NCBI GenBank assembly: GCA_030447125.1
Contig: JAUJLZ010000120.1
Location: forward strand, 1 to 6,198
Direction of reading: 5' to 3'
From: Acidimicrobiales bacterium
GTDB taxonomy: Bacteria; Actinomycetota; Acidimicrobiia; Acidimicrobiales; CADCSY01
Length of the DNA stretch: 6,198 nucleotides
The translations under genes were made by a program, and so were the position numbers. Below are positions 1 to 5,161 of this stretch, in pieces. Below the pieces are notes generated by a model, which was not told the origin of the DNA, did no database searches, and saw nothing but the letters and a program-made list of their open reading frames with translations. The first letter of the stretch is position 1, and each line of letters starts with the position of its first letter.

Positions 1-1072
1 CCTGGGGGGTGTAGGTGGCGATGCCCTGGGGCTGGAGCTCCTCGCGGTTGCGACGACGACGGCCTCCGCGACGGGGCCGGCGGGGACCGCCGGGGCGACC
101 GCCGGGACGGCCACCCGCGCCCGGGACCTGGCCGGGGCGCAACGGTGGCGGGCCGCCCCCGGGCCGACCGCCGGGACCGGCGAAGCCGCTCCCGGGCCGG
201 GTGCTCCCGGGGCTGGTGGTGGGACGGGTCGACGGGGCTCCCGGGCTGCGAGGAGGGGGGCGGCGGCCGCCCGCTCCTGGCGGGGGCGGGATGACCCGCC
301 CGGTTCCCGATGTGGGACGAGGTGGCGGAGGGATGGGCTTGCCGGTGTCGGAGCGGGGCGGGCCGCCCGGGGGCGGTGGGATGGCGTGTCCACCGGGGGC
401 ACGGATGCCCTGGGCAGCCCGGGGGCCACCCGCCATCGGGACCTGCTCGCCCGCCGGGGCTGCCCGTTCGGGAGCGGGGGCGGGTGGGGCGGGGGCGGGG
501 GGCGGGGGCGATGCCGCCGGACGGGGCGGCGGGGGGGGAATCGGCCGGCTGGCCCGCTCCGACCGGGGCTGGTCGAGGTCGGGCTGTTCGCTGGCCTTCC
601 CGCTGGTCACCAGCCGGGGCGGAGCTTCGCTCGAGGGCGGTGCGGGGGACGGAGCTGAGGTCGGGGGCGCGGCAGGGACGGTGGGGGGCGCCGGTCGCGG
701 GGGCGGGGGCGGAATGCGGCGACCGGAAGGGCCCAGCGGGGCGGCAGGGGTCGTGGAGGCGGCGGGGGCGGCGGGGCGAAGCGCTCCGCCCTGCTCGAGC
801 GGCGAGGGGCTCGGACCCGACCTGGCGGGCGCCGTGCCCGCCGGAGGCGACGCCACGACCGGATCGGCCTCGGGCTCAGCCTCGTCGACGATCGGATCAC
901 GTCGGAGCCCTTCGGCGTCGGCCTTGCGCCGGACACGGTCGGCTTGGGCGTCGACGATGCTCGACGAGTGGCTGCGCACCCCGATGCCCAGCGCCGCGCA
1001 CAGATCGAGCGTCTCCTTGTTGGTGAGCCCGAGCTCACGACCGAGCTCGTAGACCCGGATCTTTGATGCCAA
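1..1072 (-). CDS. infB: Translation initiation factor IF-2, N-terminal part (runs off left edge)
   Basis: IF-2 is the GTPase that brings initiator tRNA to the 30S subunit and promotes subunit joining. Only 357 N-terminal codons are visible (1072 down to 2, no stop). They start with a typical IF2_N domain: residues 2-17 read ASKIRVYELGRELGLT and the domain continues to about residue 55. A long Pro/Ala-rich linker follows, with five IPPPP runs. Next comes an Arg/Gly/Pro-rich stretch (about residues 300-343), then RRRRNREELQPQGIATYTPQ, which matches the region just before the conserved core in actinobacterial IF-2. The G domain lies outside the window. The start is TTG at 1072-1070: an in-frame TGA sits at 1084-1082 and no ATG or GTG lies between it and the conserved domain. 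A GAGG Shine-Dalgarno is 7 bases upstream. The gene starts 18 bases after ylxR. Identity is secure; the linker varies between species. Confidence 0.95.
   Translation of the reverse strand, partial: MASKIRVYELGRELGLTNKETLDLCAALGIGVRSHSSSIVDAQADRVRRKADAEGLRRDPIVDEAEPEADPVVASPPAGTAPARSGPSPSPLEQGGALRPAAPAASTTPAAPLGPSGRRIPPPPPRPAPPTVPAAPPTSAPSPAPPSSEAPPRLVTSGKASEQPDLDQPRSERASRPIPPPPPRPAASPPPPAPAPPAPAPERAAPAGEQVPMAGGPRAAQGIRAPGGHAIPPPPGGPPRSDTGKPIPPPPRPTSGTGRVIPPPPGAGGRRPPPRSPGAPSTRPTTSPGSTRPGSGFAGPGGRPGGGPPPLRPGQVPGAGGRPGGRPGGPRRPRRGGRRRRNREELQPQGIATYTPQ
278..715 (-). repeat. Five I-P-P-P-P runs in the IF-2 linker
   Basis: The infB linker repeats an Ile followed by four or five prolines. The Ile residues are at 120 and 178 (both IPPPPPRP), 231 (IPPPPGGPP), 247 (IPPPPRP) and 261 (IPPPPGAGG). 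The first two copies also share a basic or proline residue just before the Ile. Spacing is 58, 53, 16 and 14 residues. These are degenerate protein-level repeats in a probably disordered, low-complexity linker, not a DNA mobile element. Consecutive prolines are known substrates for elongation factor P. Confidence 0.8.
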
Positions 1073-1079
1073 AGTGCTA

Positions 1080-1083
1080 CCTC
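1080..1083 (-). promoter_or_regulatory. Shine-Dalgarno site of infB
   Basis: GAGG on the minus strand lies 7 bases before the TTG at 1072. It supports the unusual TTG start and lies within the short ylxR-infB gap. Confidence 0.6.
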
Positions 1084-1090
1084 AACCCCT

Positions 1091-1444
1091 TCATCGCCTC
1101 GTCGCACCGACCTGGTCGGTGTATCGATCCATCCTCGCACGCTCGTCCTCGCTGCGAAGCACGTCTTCCCCCGTTCTGGCCGGGGCCTTCAGGGCCTCAG
1201 CCAGTTCGGCAACCGCTCCGGGCTCAACCGGCCCCCGGAGTGCTCGTCTGATCGCATCCCGTCGGGCTGCCTGATCCAGACAGGCCGACGAGCCGGTGCA
1301 CAACCACGCTCCCCGTCCGGGAAGCGTGCGCCCGACCTCTAGTCTGCCGTCGGATCGCCGGATCACACGCGTCAGCTCATCCATTGGTGCTCGCCGGCGG
1401 CAGCCGATGCAGGTGCGCACCGGGGCTATGAGGCCCCCTCCCAC
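1091..1444 (-). CDS. ylxR: YlxR/RnpM family RNA-binding protein
   Basis: This small basic protein (117 residues from the GTG at 1444) is a YlxR (DUF448) family member. The diagnostic motifs are RTCIGCR (residues 10-16) near the N terminus and GRGAWLC (43-49), with a further Cys at 55. In Bacillus subtilis the family member, RnpM, binds and modulates RNase P; that role is family knowledge. The residues after about 85 form a charged tail. The gene sits at its usual place between nusA and infB. With the GTG at 1444 it overlaps the nusA end by 19 bases, and a GAGGG lies 9 bases upstream. An alternative GTG at 1420 would leave almost nothing before RTCIGCR and lacks a well-placed ribosome site, so 1444 is preferred, though not proven. 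No ylxQ-like gene follows. Confidence 0.9.
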   Translation of the reverse strand: MGGGLIAPVRTCIGCRRRAPMDELTRVIRRSDGRLEVGRTLPGRGAWLCTGSSACLDQAARRDAIRRALRGPVEPGAVAELAEALKAPARTGEDVLRSEDERARMDRYTDQVGATRR

Positions 1445-2745
1445 CGGTTGGCGCCCTCGCTGTCGGCCCCTGCGCCGGCATCGCTCCCCGCTGCCGACGT
1501 AGCCACCACCCGCTCAGGGAGCGGCTCGGCGCCGTCTCCGGCTGCAGGCACCTCGGCCTGCTCGCTGGTGCCCACCCCGCTCGGGGCGGGCGCCGCCTCC
1601 TCACTCGGGACGGCCGACCCTTCGGCCTCGATGACATCGCCCCCCTGGCGCCACTCATCGGCGGTGACCGCCGGCCCACCTTCGGCGGGCCGCCAGGTGA
1701 GCTCGCCCGACTCGGGGTCGGTGACCCACTCGCCCTCGGCCCACTCCTCGCCCTCGTAGCCGGCTTCCTCCTCGGCCAGCTGGGACTCGCTCTTTATGTC
1801 GACCCGCCACCCTGTCAGGCGGGCGGCCAGGCGGGCGTTCTGGCCCTCCTTGCCGATGGCGAGCGAGAGCTGGTAGTCGGGAACGATGACCTCGGCGGTG
1901 CCGGTCTCGCCGTCGAGGCGCACCTCTTTGACCTTGGCCGGCGAGAGCGCCTTCATGACGAACTCCTGCACGTCGTCGGTGAAGGGCACGATGTCGATCT
2001 TCTCGCCGCGGAGCTCGTTGACGACCATGCGCACGCGCGCCCCCCGGGCACCCACGCACGCGCCCACCGGGTCGACGTTGTGGTCGTTGGACCACACCGC
2101 GATCTTGGTTCGGTGGCCGGGCTCGCGAGCCACGGCCTTGAACTCCACGATCCCGTCGGCGATCTCGGGGACCTCGAGCTCGAACAGCCGCTTGATGAGC
2201 CCCGGGTGGGTACGGCTGACCACGATCTGGGGGCCACGGGGGTTGCGGCGCACCTCGACGATGTAGGCCTTGAGCCGGTTGCCGGGCTCGGGGCGCTCGT
2301 AGGGCACCTGCTCGGCCTGAGGCAGCAGCGCTTCCACCTTGCCGAGGTCGAGCAAGGTGAAGCGGCTGTCGGTCTGCTGGATGATGCCGGTCACGATGTC
2401 ACCCTCGCGCCCGGCGTACTCCTCGTACTTCATGTCCCGCTCGGCCTCGCGGATGCGCTGGGTCATGACCTGCTTGGCCGTCTGGGCGGCGATGCGCCCG
2501 AAGTCCTCGGGCGTGTCGTCCCACTCCCGGGCCACGTTGCCGTCCTCGTCGAGCTCCTGGCCGTAGACCCGGATCTCGAACGACTCGGCGTCGATGGTGA
2601 CGTAGGCCTCTTCGGCGGCGCCGGGCATGCGCTTGTAGGCCGACACCAAGGCGTTGGCCAGGGCGTCGAGCAGGGTGTCGACGGTGATCCCCTTGTCGAG
2701 GGCGAGGGCCTGAAGCGCTTCCATCATCTCAAAGCTGGTGGTCAT
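1426..2745 (-). CDS. nusA: Transcription elongation/termination factor NusA
   Basis: NusA binds RNA polymerase and nascent RNA and affects pausing, intrinsic termination and antitermination. The protein is 439 residues. Residues 1-112 are the polymerase-binding N-terminal domain. The S1 domain is about 114-180 (REGDIVTGIIQQ onward). KH1 contains VGARGARV (231-238) and KH2 contains AIGKEGQNARLA (296-307). The conserved core ends near residue 323. An acidic tail of about 115 residues follows, with a Trp-containing part (about 335-370) and then a low-complexity Ala/Glu/Ser stretch. No E. coli AR repeats are recognisable. Typical actinobacterial NusA is nearer 350 residues, so the tail is extra. 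The ATG at 2745 is chosen because it fits the family N terminus (MTTSFEMMEAL) and upstream extension would run into rimP; a GGGG lies 5 bases upstream. It follows a mini-ORF by ATGA overlap. Confidence 0.97.
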   Translation of the reverse strand: MTTSFEMMEALQALALDKGITVDTLLDALANALVSAYKRMPGAAEEAYVTIDAESFEIRVYGQELDEDGNVAREWDDTPEDFGRIAAQTAKQVMTQRIREAERDMKYEEYAGREGDIVTGIIQQTDSRFTLLDLGKVEALLPQAEQVPYERPEPGNRLKAYIVEVRRNPRGPQIVVSRTHPGLIKRLFELEVPEIADGIVEFKAVAREPGHRTKIAVWSNDHNVDPVGACVGARGARVRMVVNELRGEKIDIVPFTDDVQEFVMKALSPAKVKEVRLDGETGTAEVIVPDYQLSLAIGKEGQNARLAARLTGWRVDIKSESQLAEEEAGYEGEEWAEGEWVTDPESGELTWRPAEGGPAVTADEWRQGGDVIEAEGSAVPSEEAAPAPSGVGTSEQAEVPAAGDGAEPLPERVVATSAAGSDAGAGADSEGANRWEGAS

Positions 2746-2795
2746 GGCTGCCCCAGGTCGTGGTTCATCGTGTCCTGCCTCGCGGCGTACGTCAT
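2742..2795 (-). CDS. 17-codon mini-ORF bridging rimP and nusA (putative)
   Basis: This ORF reads MTYAARQDTMNHDLGQP. Its ATG (2795-2793) overlaps the rimP TGA, and its own TGA (2744-2742) overlaps the nusA ATG; both junctions are the 4-base ATGA arrangement typical of translational coupling. It fills the 46-base gap between the two genes exactly. Purine-rich AGGAAAGG within the rimP end lies about 10 bases before its ATG, and a GAGG lies before the internal ATG (codon 10). The peptide resembles no family I know. It could be a leader-type peptide, or only a relay that keeps ribosomes moving into nusA. It could also be chance. Confidence 0.35.
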   Translation of the reverse strand: MTYAARQDTMNHDLGQP

Positions 2796-3298
2796 GGAGT
2801 CGTTGCCTTTCCTCTGCTGCTCCCTCGGCTGGGCGTGGGGCGAGGACCGGCTGGTTGCCAGTCGAACACCGTGTGGGCAGAGCTGATCTCGTCGTGGCCG
2901 AGCCGTCGCTGTCCACCCCCGGCTTCGACGGTGATCCCGTCCTCGTCGGCCGCCACCAGCACCCCTTCCACCCGCCGCTCCCCCTCGCTGCCGGGACGGG
3001 TCTTCACCTTGACCTTGGTGCCGACGGCAGCACGGAAGTGCCCTGGCTGGCGCAGGGGCCGCTCGAGGCCCGGGCTGGACACCTCGAGGGTGTAGCGGCC
3101 GGGCACCGGGTCGGCGGCGTCGAGCGCCGAGGAGAGCTCCCGGGTGACCTGGGCGAGGAGGTCGAGATCGACCCCACCAGGTCGGTCGACGAGCACCCGC
3201 AGGGTGGCCCCCGTGTGCTCCACGTCGTAGAGGTGGAGGCCACGAACATCGAGCAACGGGATGACCAGCTGCTCCACCCGCTCGGTCATCGTTGCCAT
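2792..3298 (-). CDS. rimP: Ribosome maturation factor RimP
   Basis: RimP assists 30S subunit maturation in the cytoplasm. The 168-residue product shows the family's N-terminal alpha/beta domain (residues 1-about 80), including LRVLVDRPGGVDLD (33-46) and the signature PGRYTLEVSSPGLERPL (66-82). An SH3-like C-terminal domain follows (about 85-146, with KVKVKTRP and the strand pattern EGVLVAADEDGITVE). The last 20 or so residues are a basic, Pro/Ser-rich tail. The ATG at 3298 has a strong AGGAGG 5 bases upstream; the next in-frame ATG (3289) would be too far from it. It is the first gene of the rimP-nusA-ylxR-infB cluster and follows a leader with its own promoter and a terminator-like hairpin. 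The stop overlaps the start of the mini-ORF. Confidence 0.96.
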   Translation of the reverse strand: MATMTERVEQLVIPLLDVRGLHLYDVEHTGATLRVLVDRPGGVDLDLLAQVTRELSSALDAADPVPGRYTLEVSSPGLERPLRQPGHFRAAVGTKVKVKTRPGSEGERRVEGVLVAADEDGITVEAGGGQRRLGHDEISSAHTVFDWQPAGPRPTPSRGSSRGKATTP

Positions 3299-3303
3299 GG
3301 CTT

Positions 3304-3309
3304 CCTCCT
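3304..3309 (-). promoter_or_regulatory. Strong Shine-Dalgarno site of rimP
   Basis: AGGAGG on the minus strand, extended to GAGAGGAGGAA, lies 5 bases before the ATG at 3298 and fixes that start over the nearby in-frame ATG. It is the best ribosome site in the window. Confidence 0.85.
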
Positions 3310-3360
3310 CTCGGCTCGTTCGTCGCCCTTCGTGCTCCGGCCCCTACGGCAACCTTGCTA

Positions 3361-3392
3361 CAAACAACAAAGGCGTGGGCAGAGCCCACGCC
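3361..3392 (-). terminator. Intrinsic terminator or attenuator in the rimP operon leader
   Basis: On the minus strand a perfect 9-bp GC-rich stem (GGCGTGGGC paired with GCCCACGCC, 3392-3384 and 3380-3372) encloses a 3-base loop. It is followed directly by TTTGTTGTTTG, 8 T in 11 positions with G interruptions. It lies about 40 bases downstream of the candidate promoter and about 75 bases before the rimP ATG, so transcripts from that promoter must pass it. In B. subtilis, NusA autoregulates its operon through a terminator in the leader; the same logic may apply here, by inference. It could also end proS transcripts, since no other good terminator follows proS. Confidence 0.8.
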
Positions 3393-3396
3393 GGGA

Positions 3397-3410
3397 CGGT
3401 CCGCGGACCG
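3397..3410. repeat. 14-base perfect palindrome in the rimP leader
   Basis: CGGTCCGCGGACCG is its own reverse complement and lies 4 bases upstream of the terminator stem in the transcribed direction. In RNA it could fold as a 5-bp stem with a CGCG loop. It may be a second leader hairpin or a protein-binding site. I see no clear alternative pairing with the terminator arms, so a classical antiterminator is not supported. Confidence 0.5.
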
Positions 3411-3433
3411 CAGGTTCACCAAGTCCGGGTTTG

Positions 3434-3439
3434 AGTATA
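3434..3439 (-). promoter_or_regulatory. Candidate -10 element of the rimP-nusA-ylxR-infB promoter
   Basis: TATACT on the minus strand differs from the TATAAT consensus at one base and stands out in very GC-rich surroundings (GGCTATACTCAAAC). A start site around 3426-3430 would give a leader of about 130 bases. No good TTGACA-like -35 lies at 16-18 bases; this is common in actinobacterial promoters. Placement between proS and rimP fits an operon promoter. Confidence 0.6.
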
Positions 3440-3527
3440 GCCCCCTGAGGGCAACGCGTGGCCGGCCCGCTGACAGGCGGATGGGGCGCGCCACCGGACA
3501 GGGCGGTCCTCGAGCTCGCCGTTTCGC

Positions 3528-4940
3528 TCAGTAGGACCGACCCACCACGGCGACCAGGTCGGCGTCGTCCTGATCGACGGAGTGGGTGGCCTCGGGGTGC
3601 ATGAGGCAGCGCACCGTCGCCCCCCGCTCGACCAGACGGGACTCGCCCTCCTCTCCGACCACCGCCCAGGGCAGGCGGGCGAAACCCGCCGCCGCCGCCT
3701 CCACCGCGTCCTCGAGGGTGGCGACCTCCGCCGTGCGCTCGTCCCGGCGCAGCCGGGCGCCGTGGAGGAGCGATCGCTGAACGTCGTCGAGCACGAGCGC
3801 CACCCTGGCGGCGACGTCGGCCAGGGGCACCGGTTCCTTGGTGGCGGTGTCCCGCCGGACCAGGGTCGCCCGTCCTTGGGCCAGGTCCCGTGGACCGACC
3901 TCGAGGCGCACTGGCACCCCCTTCAGCTCCCAGTCGACGCTGCGGCGACCAAAGGCGAGGTCGACCCGGTCGTCGAGGCGGACCCGGATGCCGGTCCCGG
4001 CCAGTTCCGCGGTGAGGGCCGCCGCGGCCTCCCCGGCCCCGTCCTCGGCCCGAACGAGCAGGACCACGGCCTGGACGGGCGCCAGCACCGGGGGCAGTCG
4101 TATTCCGGCGTCGTCGCCGTGGGCCATGATGAGGCCTCCGAGCAGGCGGGTGGACACGCCCCACGAGGTCTGCCACACATGCACCCGCTCACCGGTGTCG
4201 TCGGAGTAGGTGATGTCGAAGGCCCGGGCGAAGTTCTGGCCCAGCTCGTGGCTCGTCCCCATCTGCAGCGCCTTGCCGTCGCCCATCATGGCCTCGCAGG
4301 TCAAGGTGTTGATGGCACCGGCGAAGCGCTCGCGGGCCGTCTTGGGCCCGGTGAGCACGGGGATGGCCAGCACGTCGACCATGAAGTCCTCGTAGACGTC
4401 GCGCAGGATGCGCCGGGCGTAGGCGGCGGCGTCGGCCCGGGTGGCGTGGGCCGTATGGCCCTCCTGCCAGAGGAACTCGGTGGTGCGCAGGAAGAGTCGG
4501 GGCCGCAGCTCCCAGCGCACCACGTTGGCCCACTGGTTGATGAGCAGGGGCAGGTCACGATGGCTCTGGATCCACTTGGCGAAGGAGCTGTTGATGATCG
4601 TCTCGCTGGTGGGGCGCACCACCACCGGCTCCTCGAGCTCCTTGCCCCCGGCGTGGGTGACCACCGCCAGCTCGGGGCTGAACCCCTCCACGTGCTCGGC
4701 CTCGCGACGCAGGTAGCTCTCGGGGATCAACAGGGGGAAGTAGGCGTTCTCGGCCCCGGCGGCCTTGATGCGCCGGTCGAGCTCAGCCTGCATGCGCTCC
4801 CAGAGGGCGTAGGCGTAGGGCCGGATGACCATGGTTCCCCGGACGGGCCCGTTGTCGGCCAGCTCGGCTTTGGCCACCACGTCCTGGTACCACCGGGGGA
4901 AGTCGACGGCCTGCGGGGTGAGCACCGGAGCCTTGGCCAC
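3528..4940 (-). CDS. proS: Proline-tRNA ligase, archaeal/eukaryotic-like short form
   Basis: This class II synthetase charges tRNA-Pro. The 470-residue protein begins with the family pattern (FPRWYQDVV at 14-22, ELADNGPVRG at 26-35). It has the proline-site loop RPTSETI (109-115), motif 2 with FLRTTEFLWQEGHTAH (150-165), GTSHELGQNFA (228-238) and motif 3 with GVSTRLLGGLIMAHGDD (261-277). The anticodon-binding domain is about 286-385 and a C-terminal domain ends in GRSY, as in archaeal/eukaryotic-type enzymes. Only about 95 residues separate motifs 2 and 3, so the INS editing domain of the long bacterial form is absent. The C-terminal domain keeps only Cys445, so the zinc site found in many relatives appears lost. 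The start is GTG at 4940; an in-frame TGA at 4991-4989 and no intervening start codon exclude a longer form. The nearest SD-like sequence ends about 19 bases upstream, too far for normal use. Confidence 0.96.
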   Translation of the reverse strand: MAKAPVLTPQAVDFPRWYQDVVAKAELADNGPVRGTMVIRPYAYALWERMQAELDRRIKAAGAENAYFPLLIPESYLRREAEHVEGFSPELAVVTHAGGKELEEPVVVRPTSETIINSSFAKWIQSHRDLPLLINQWANVVRWELRPRLFLRTTEFLWQEGHTAHATRADAAAYARRILRDVYEDFMVDVLAIPVLTGPKTARERFAGAINTLTCEAMMGDGKALQMGTSHELGQNFARAFDITYSDDTGERVHVWQTSWGVSTRLLGGLIMAHGDDAGIRLPPVLAPVQAVVLLVRAEDGAGEAAAALTAELAGTGIRVRLDDRVDLAFGRRSVDWELKGVPVRLEVGPRDLAQGRATLVRRDTATKEPVPLADVAARVALVLDDVQRSLLHGARLRRDERTAEVATLEDAVEAAAAGFARLPWAVVGEEGESRLVERGATVRCLMHPEATHSVDQDDADLVAVVGRSY

Positions 4941-4948
4941 GACGGGCG

Positions 4949-4954
4949 AGACTA
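4949..4954 (-). promoter_or_regulatory. Possible -10 element for a leaderless proS transcript
   Basis: TAGTCT fits TANNNT and ends 8 bases before the GTG start of proS. Leaderless mRNAs starting at the GTG or ATG are common in actinobacteria. Together with the lack of a usable Shine-Dalgarno this is suggestive, but the hexamer is weak. A different candidate, TTAGAT at 5035-5040, would give a 90-base leader. Confidence 0.25.
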
Positions 4955-5005
4955 CCGGACCCCTCCTCCCGCCTCCTCTCCCGTTCTCTCACCGCCCCCG
5001 TTCCC

Positions 5006-5021
5006 GTTCTGGCCCCAGAAC
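5006..5021. repeat. Perfect 16-base inverted repeat upstream of proS
   Basis: GTTCTGG and CCAGAAC, separated by two bases, form a perfect inverted repeat. In RNA it would give a 6-bp stem with a 4-base loop. No U tract follows on the minus strand, so it is not a typical ispG terminator. It could be an operator or an RNA processing or stabilising hairpin. Beside it the plus-strand heptamer CCCGTTC occurs three times (4980-4986, 4997-5003, 5003-5009). Function unknown. Confidence 0.45.
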
Positions 5022-5047
5022 CAAGAGGAAGCCGATCTAAGGCAGGG

Positions 5048-5161
5048 CTAGGGCGGCTCGAACCCGGGCGACCACCTCGGCCGGGCGTTCCGCAGGTCGG
5101 CCTCGGTGAAGCTGCGAGCGCAGCGGGCGCAGCCCAGCGGTGGGGCGGCGGGGGAGGGTGG
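5048..5161 (-). other. In-frame open continuation after the ispG stop (37 codons)
   Basis: The ispG frame stays open for 37 codons after its TGA and ends at TAG (5050-5048). The segment would encode a Pro/Ala-rich stretch, then GCARCARSFTEADLRNARP with a CxxC pair, and ends in GFEPP. About 92% of its third positions are G or C, higher than at positions 1 and 2, which resembles the coding bias of this genome. It has no ATG, GTG or TTG, so it cannot start by itself. Options are a decayed end of a longer ancestral ispG, rare readthrough, a sequencing error near the stop, or chance. Confidence 0.2.

Noticed and set aside
15..1052. Long plus-strand open frame of 345 codons opposite infB
   Set aside because: Its Gly/Pro/Arg-rich product mirrors the infB linker; the minus frame has the conserved IF2_N domain. 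It is a GC-rich antisense shadow.
1073..1090. Possible ylxQ (L7Ae-like) gene between ylxR and infB
   Set aside because: The gap is only 18 bases, so there is no room; its absence fits other actinobacteria.
607..1140. 177-codon minus-strand frame overlapping the infB start
   Set aside because: It is out of frame with the conserved IF2_N domain and its product is Arg/Pro-rich without any motif.
2746..2916. Upstream extension of nusA by 57 codons
   Set aside because: It would run through the end of rimP, its sequence has no NusA similarity, and MTTSFEMMEAL at 2745 fits the family N terminus.
3444..3527. A separate proS terminator just after its stop
   Set aside because: Only short palindromes (CGAGCTCG, GGCCGGCC) occur, with no long stem and no T tract.
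3582..5051. Plus-strand open frame of 489 codons opposite proS
   Set aside because: It has no recognisable domain and lies antisense to a clearly conserved ProRS. Such frames are common opposite genes with GC-rich third positions.
5045..5075. tRNA-like GGTTCGAG on the minus strand between ispG and proS
   Set aside because: The flanking bases do not pair into a T stem and no acceptor, D or anticodon arms are found.
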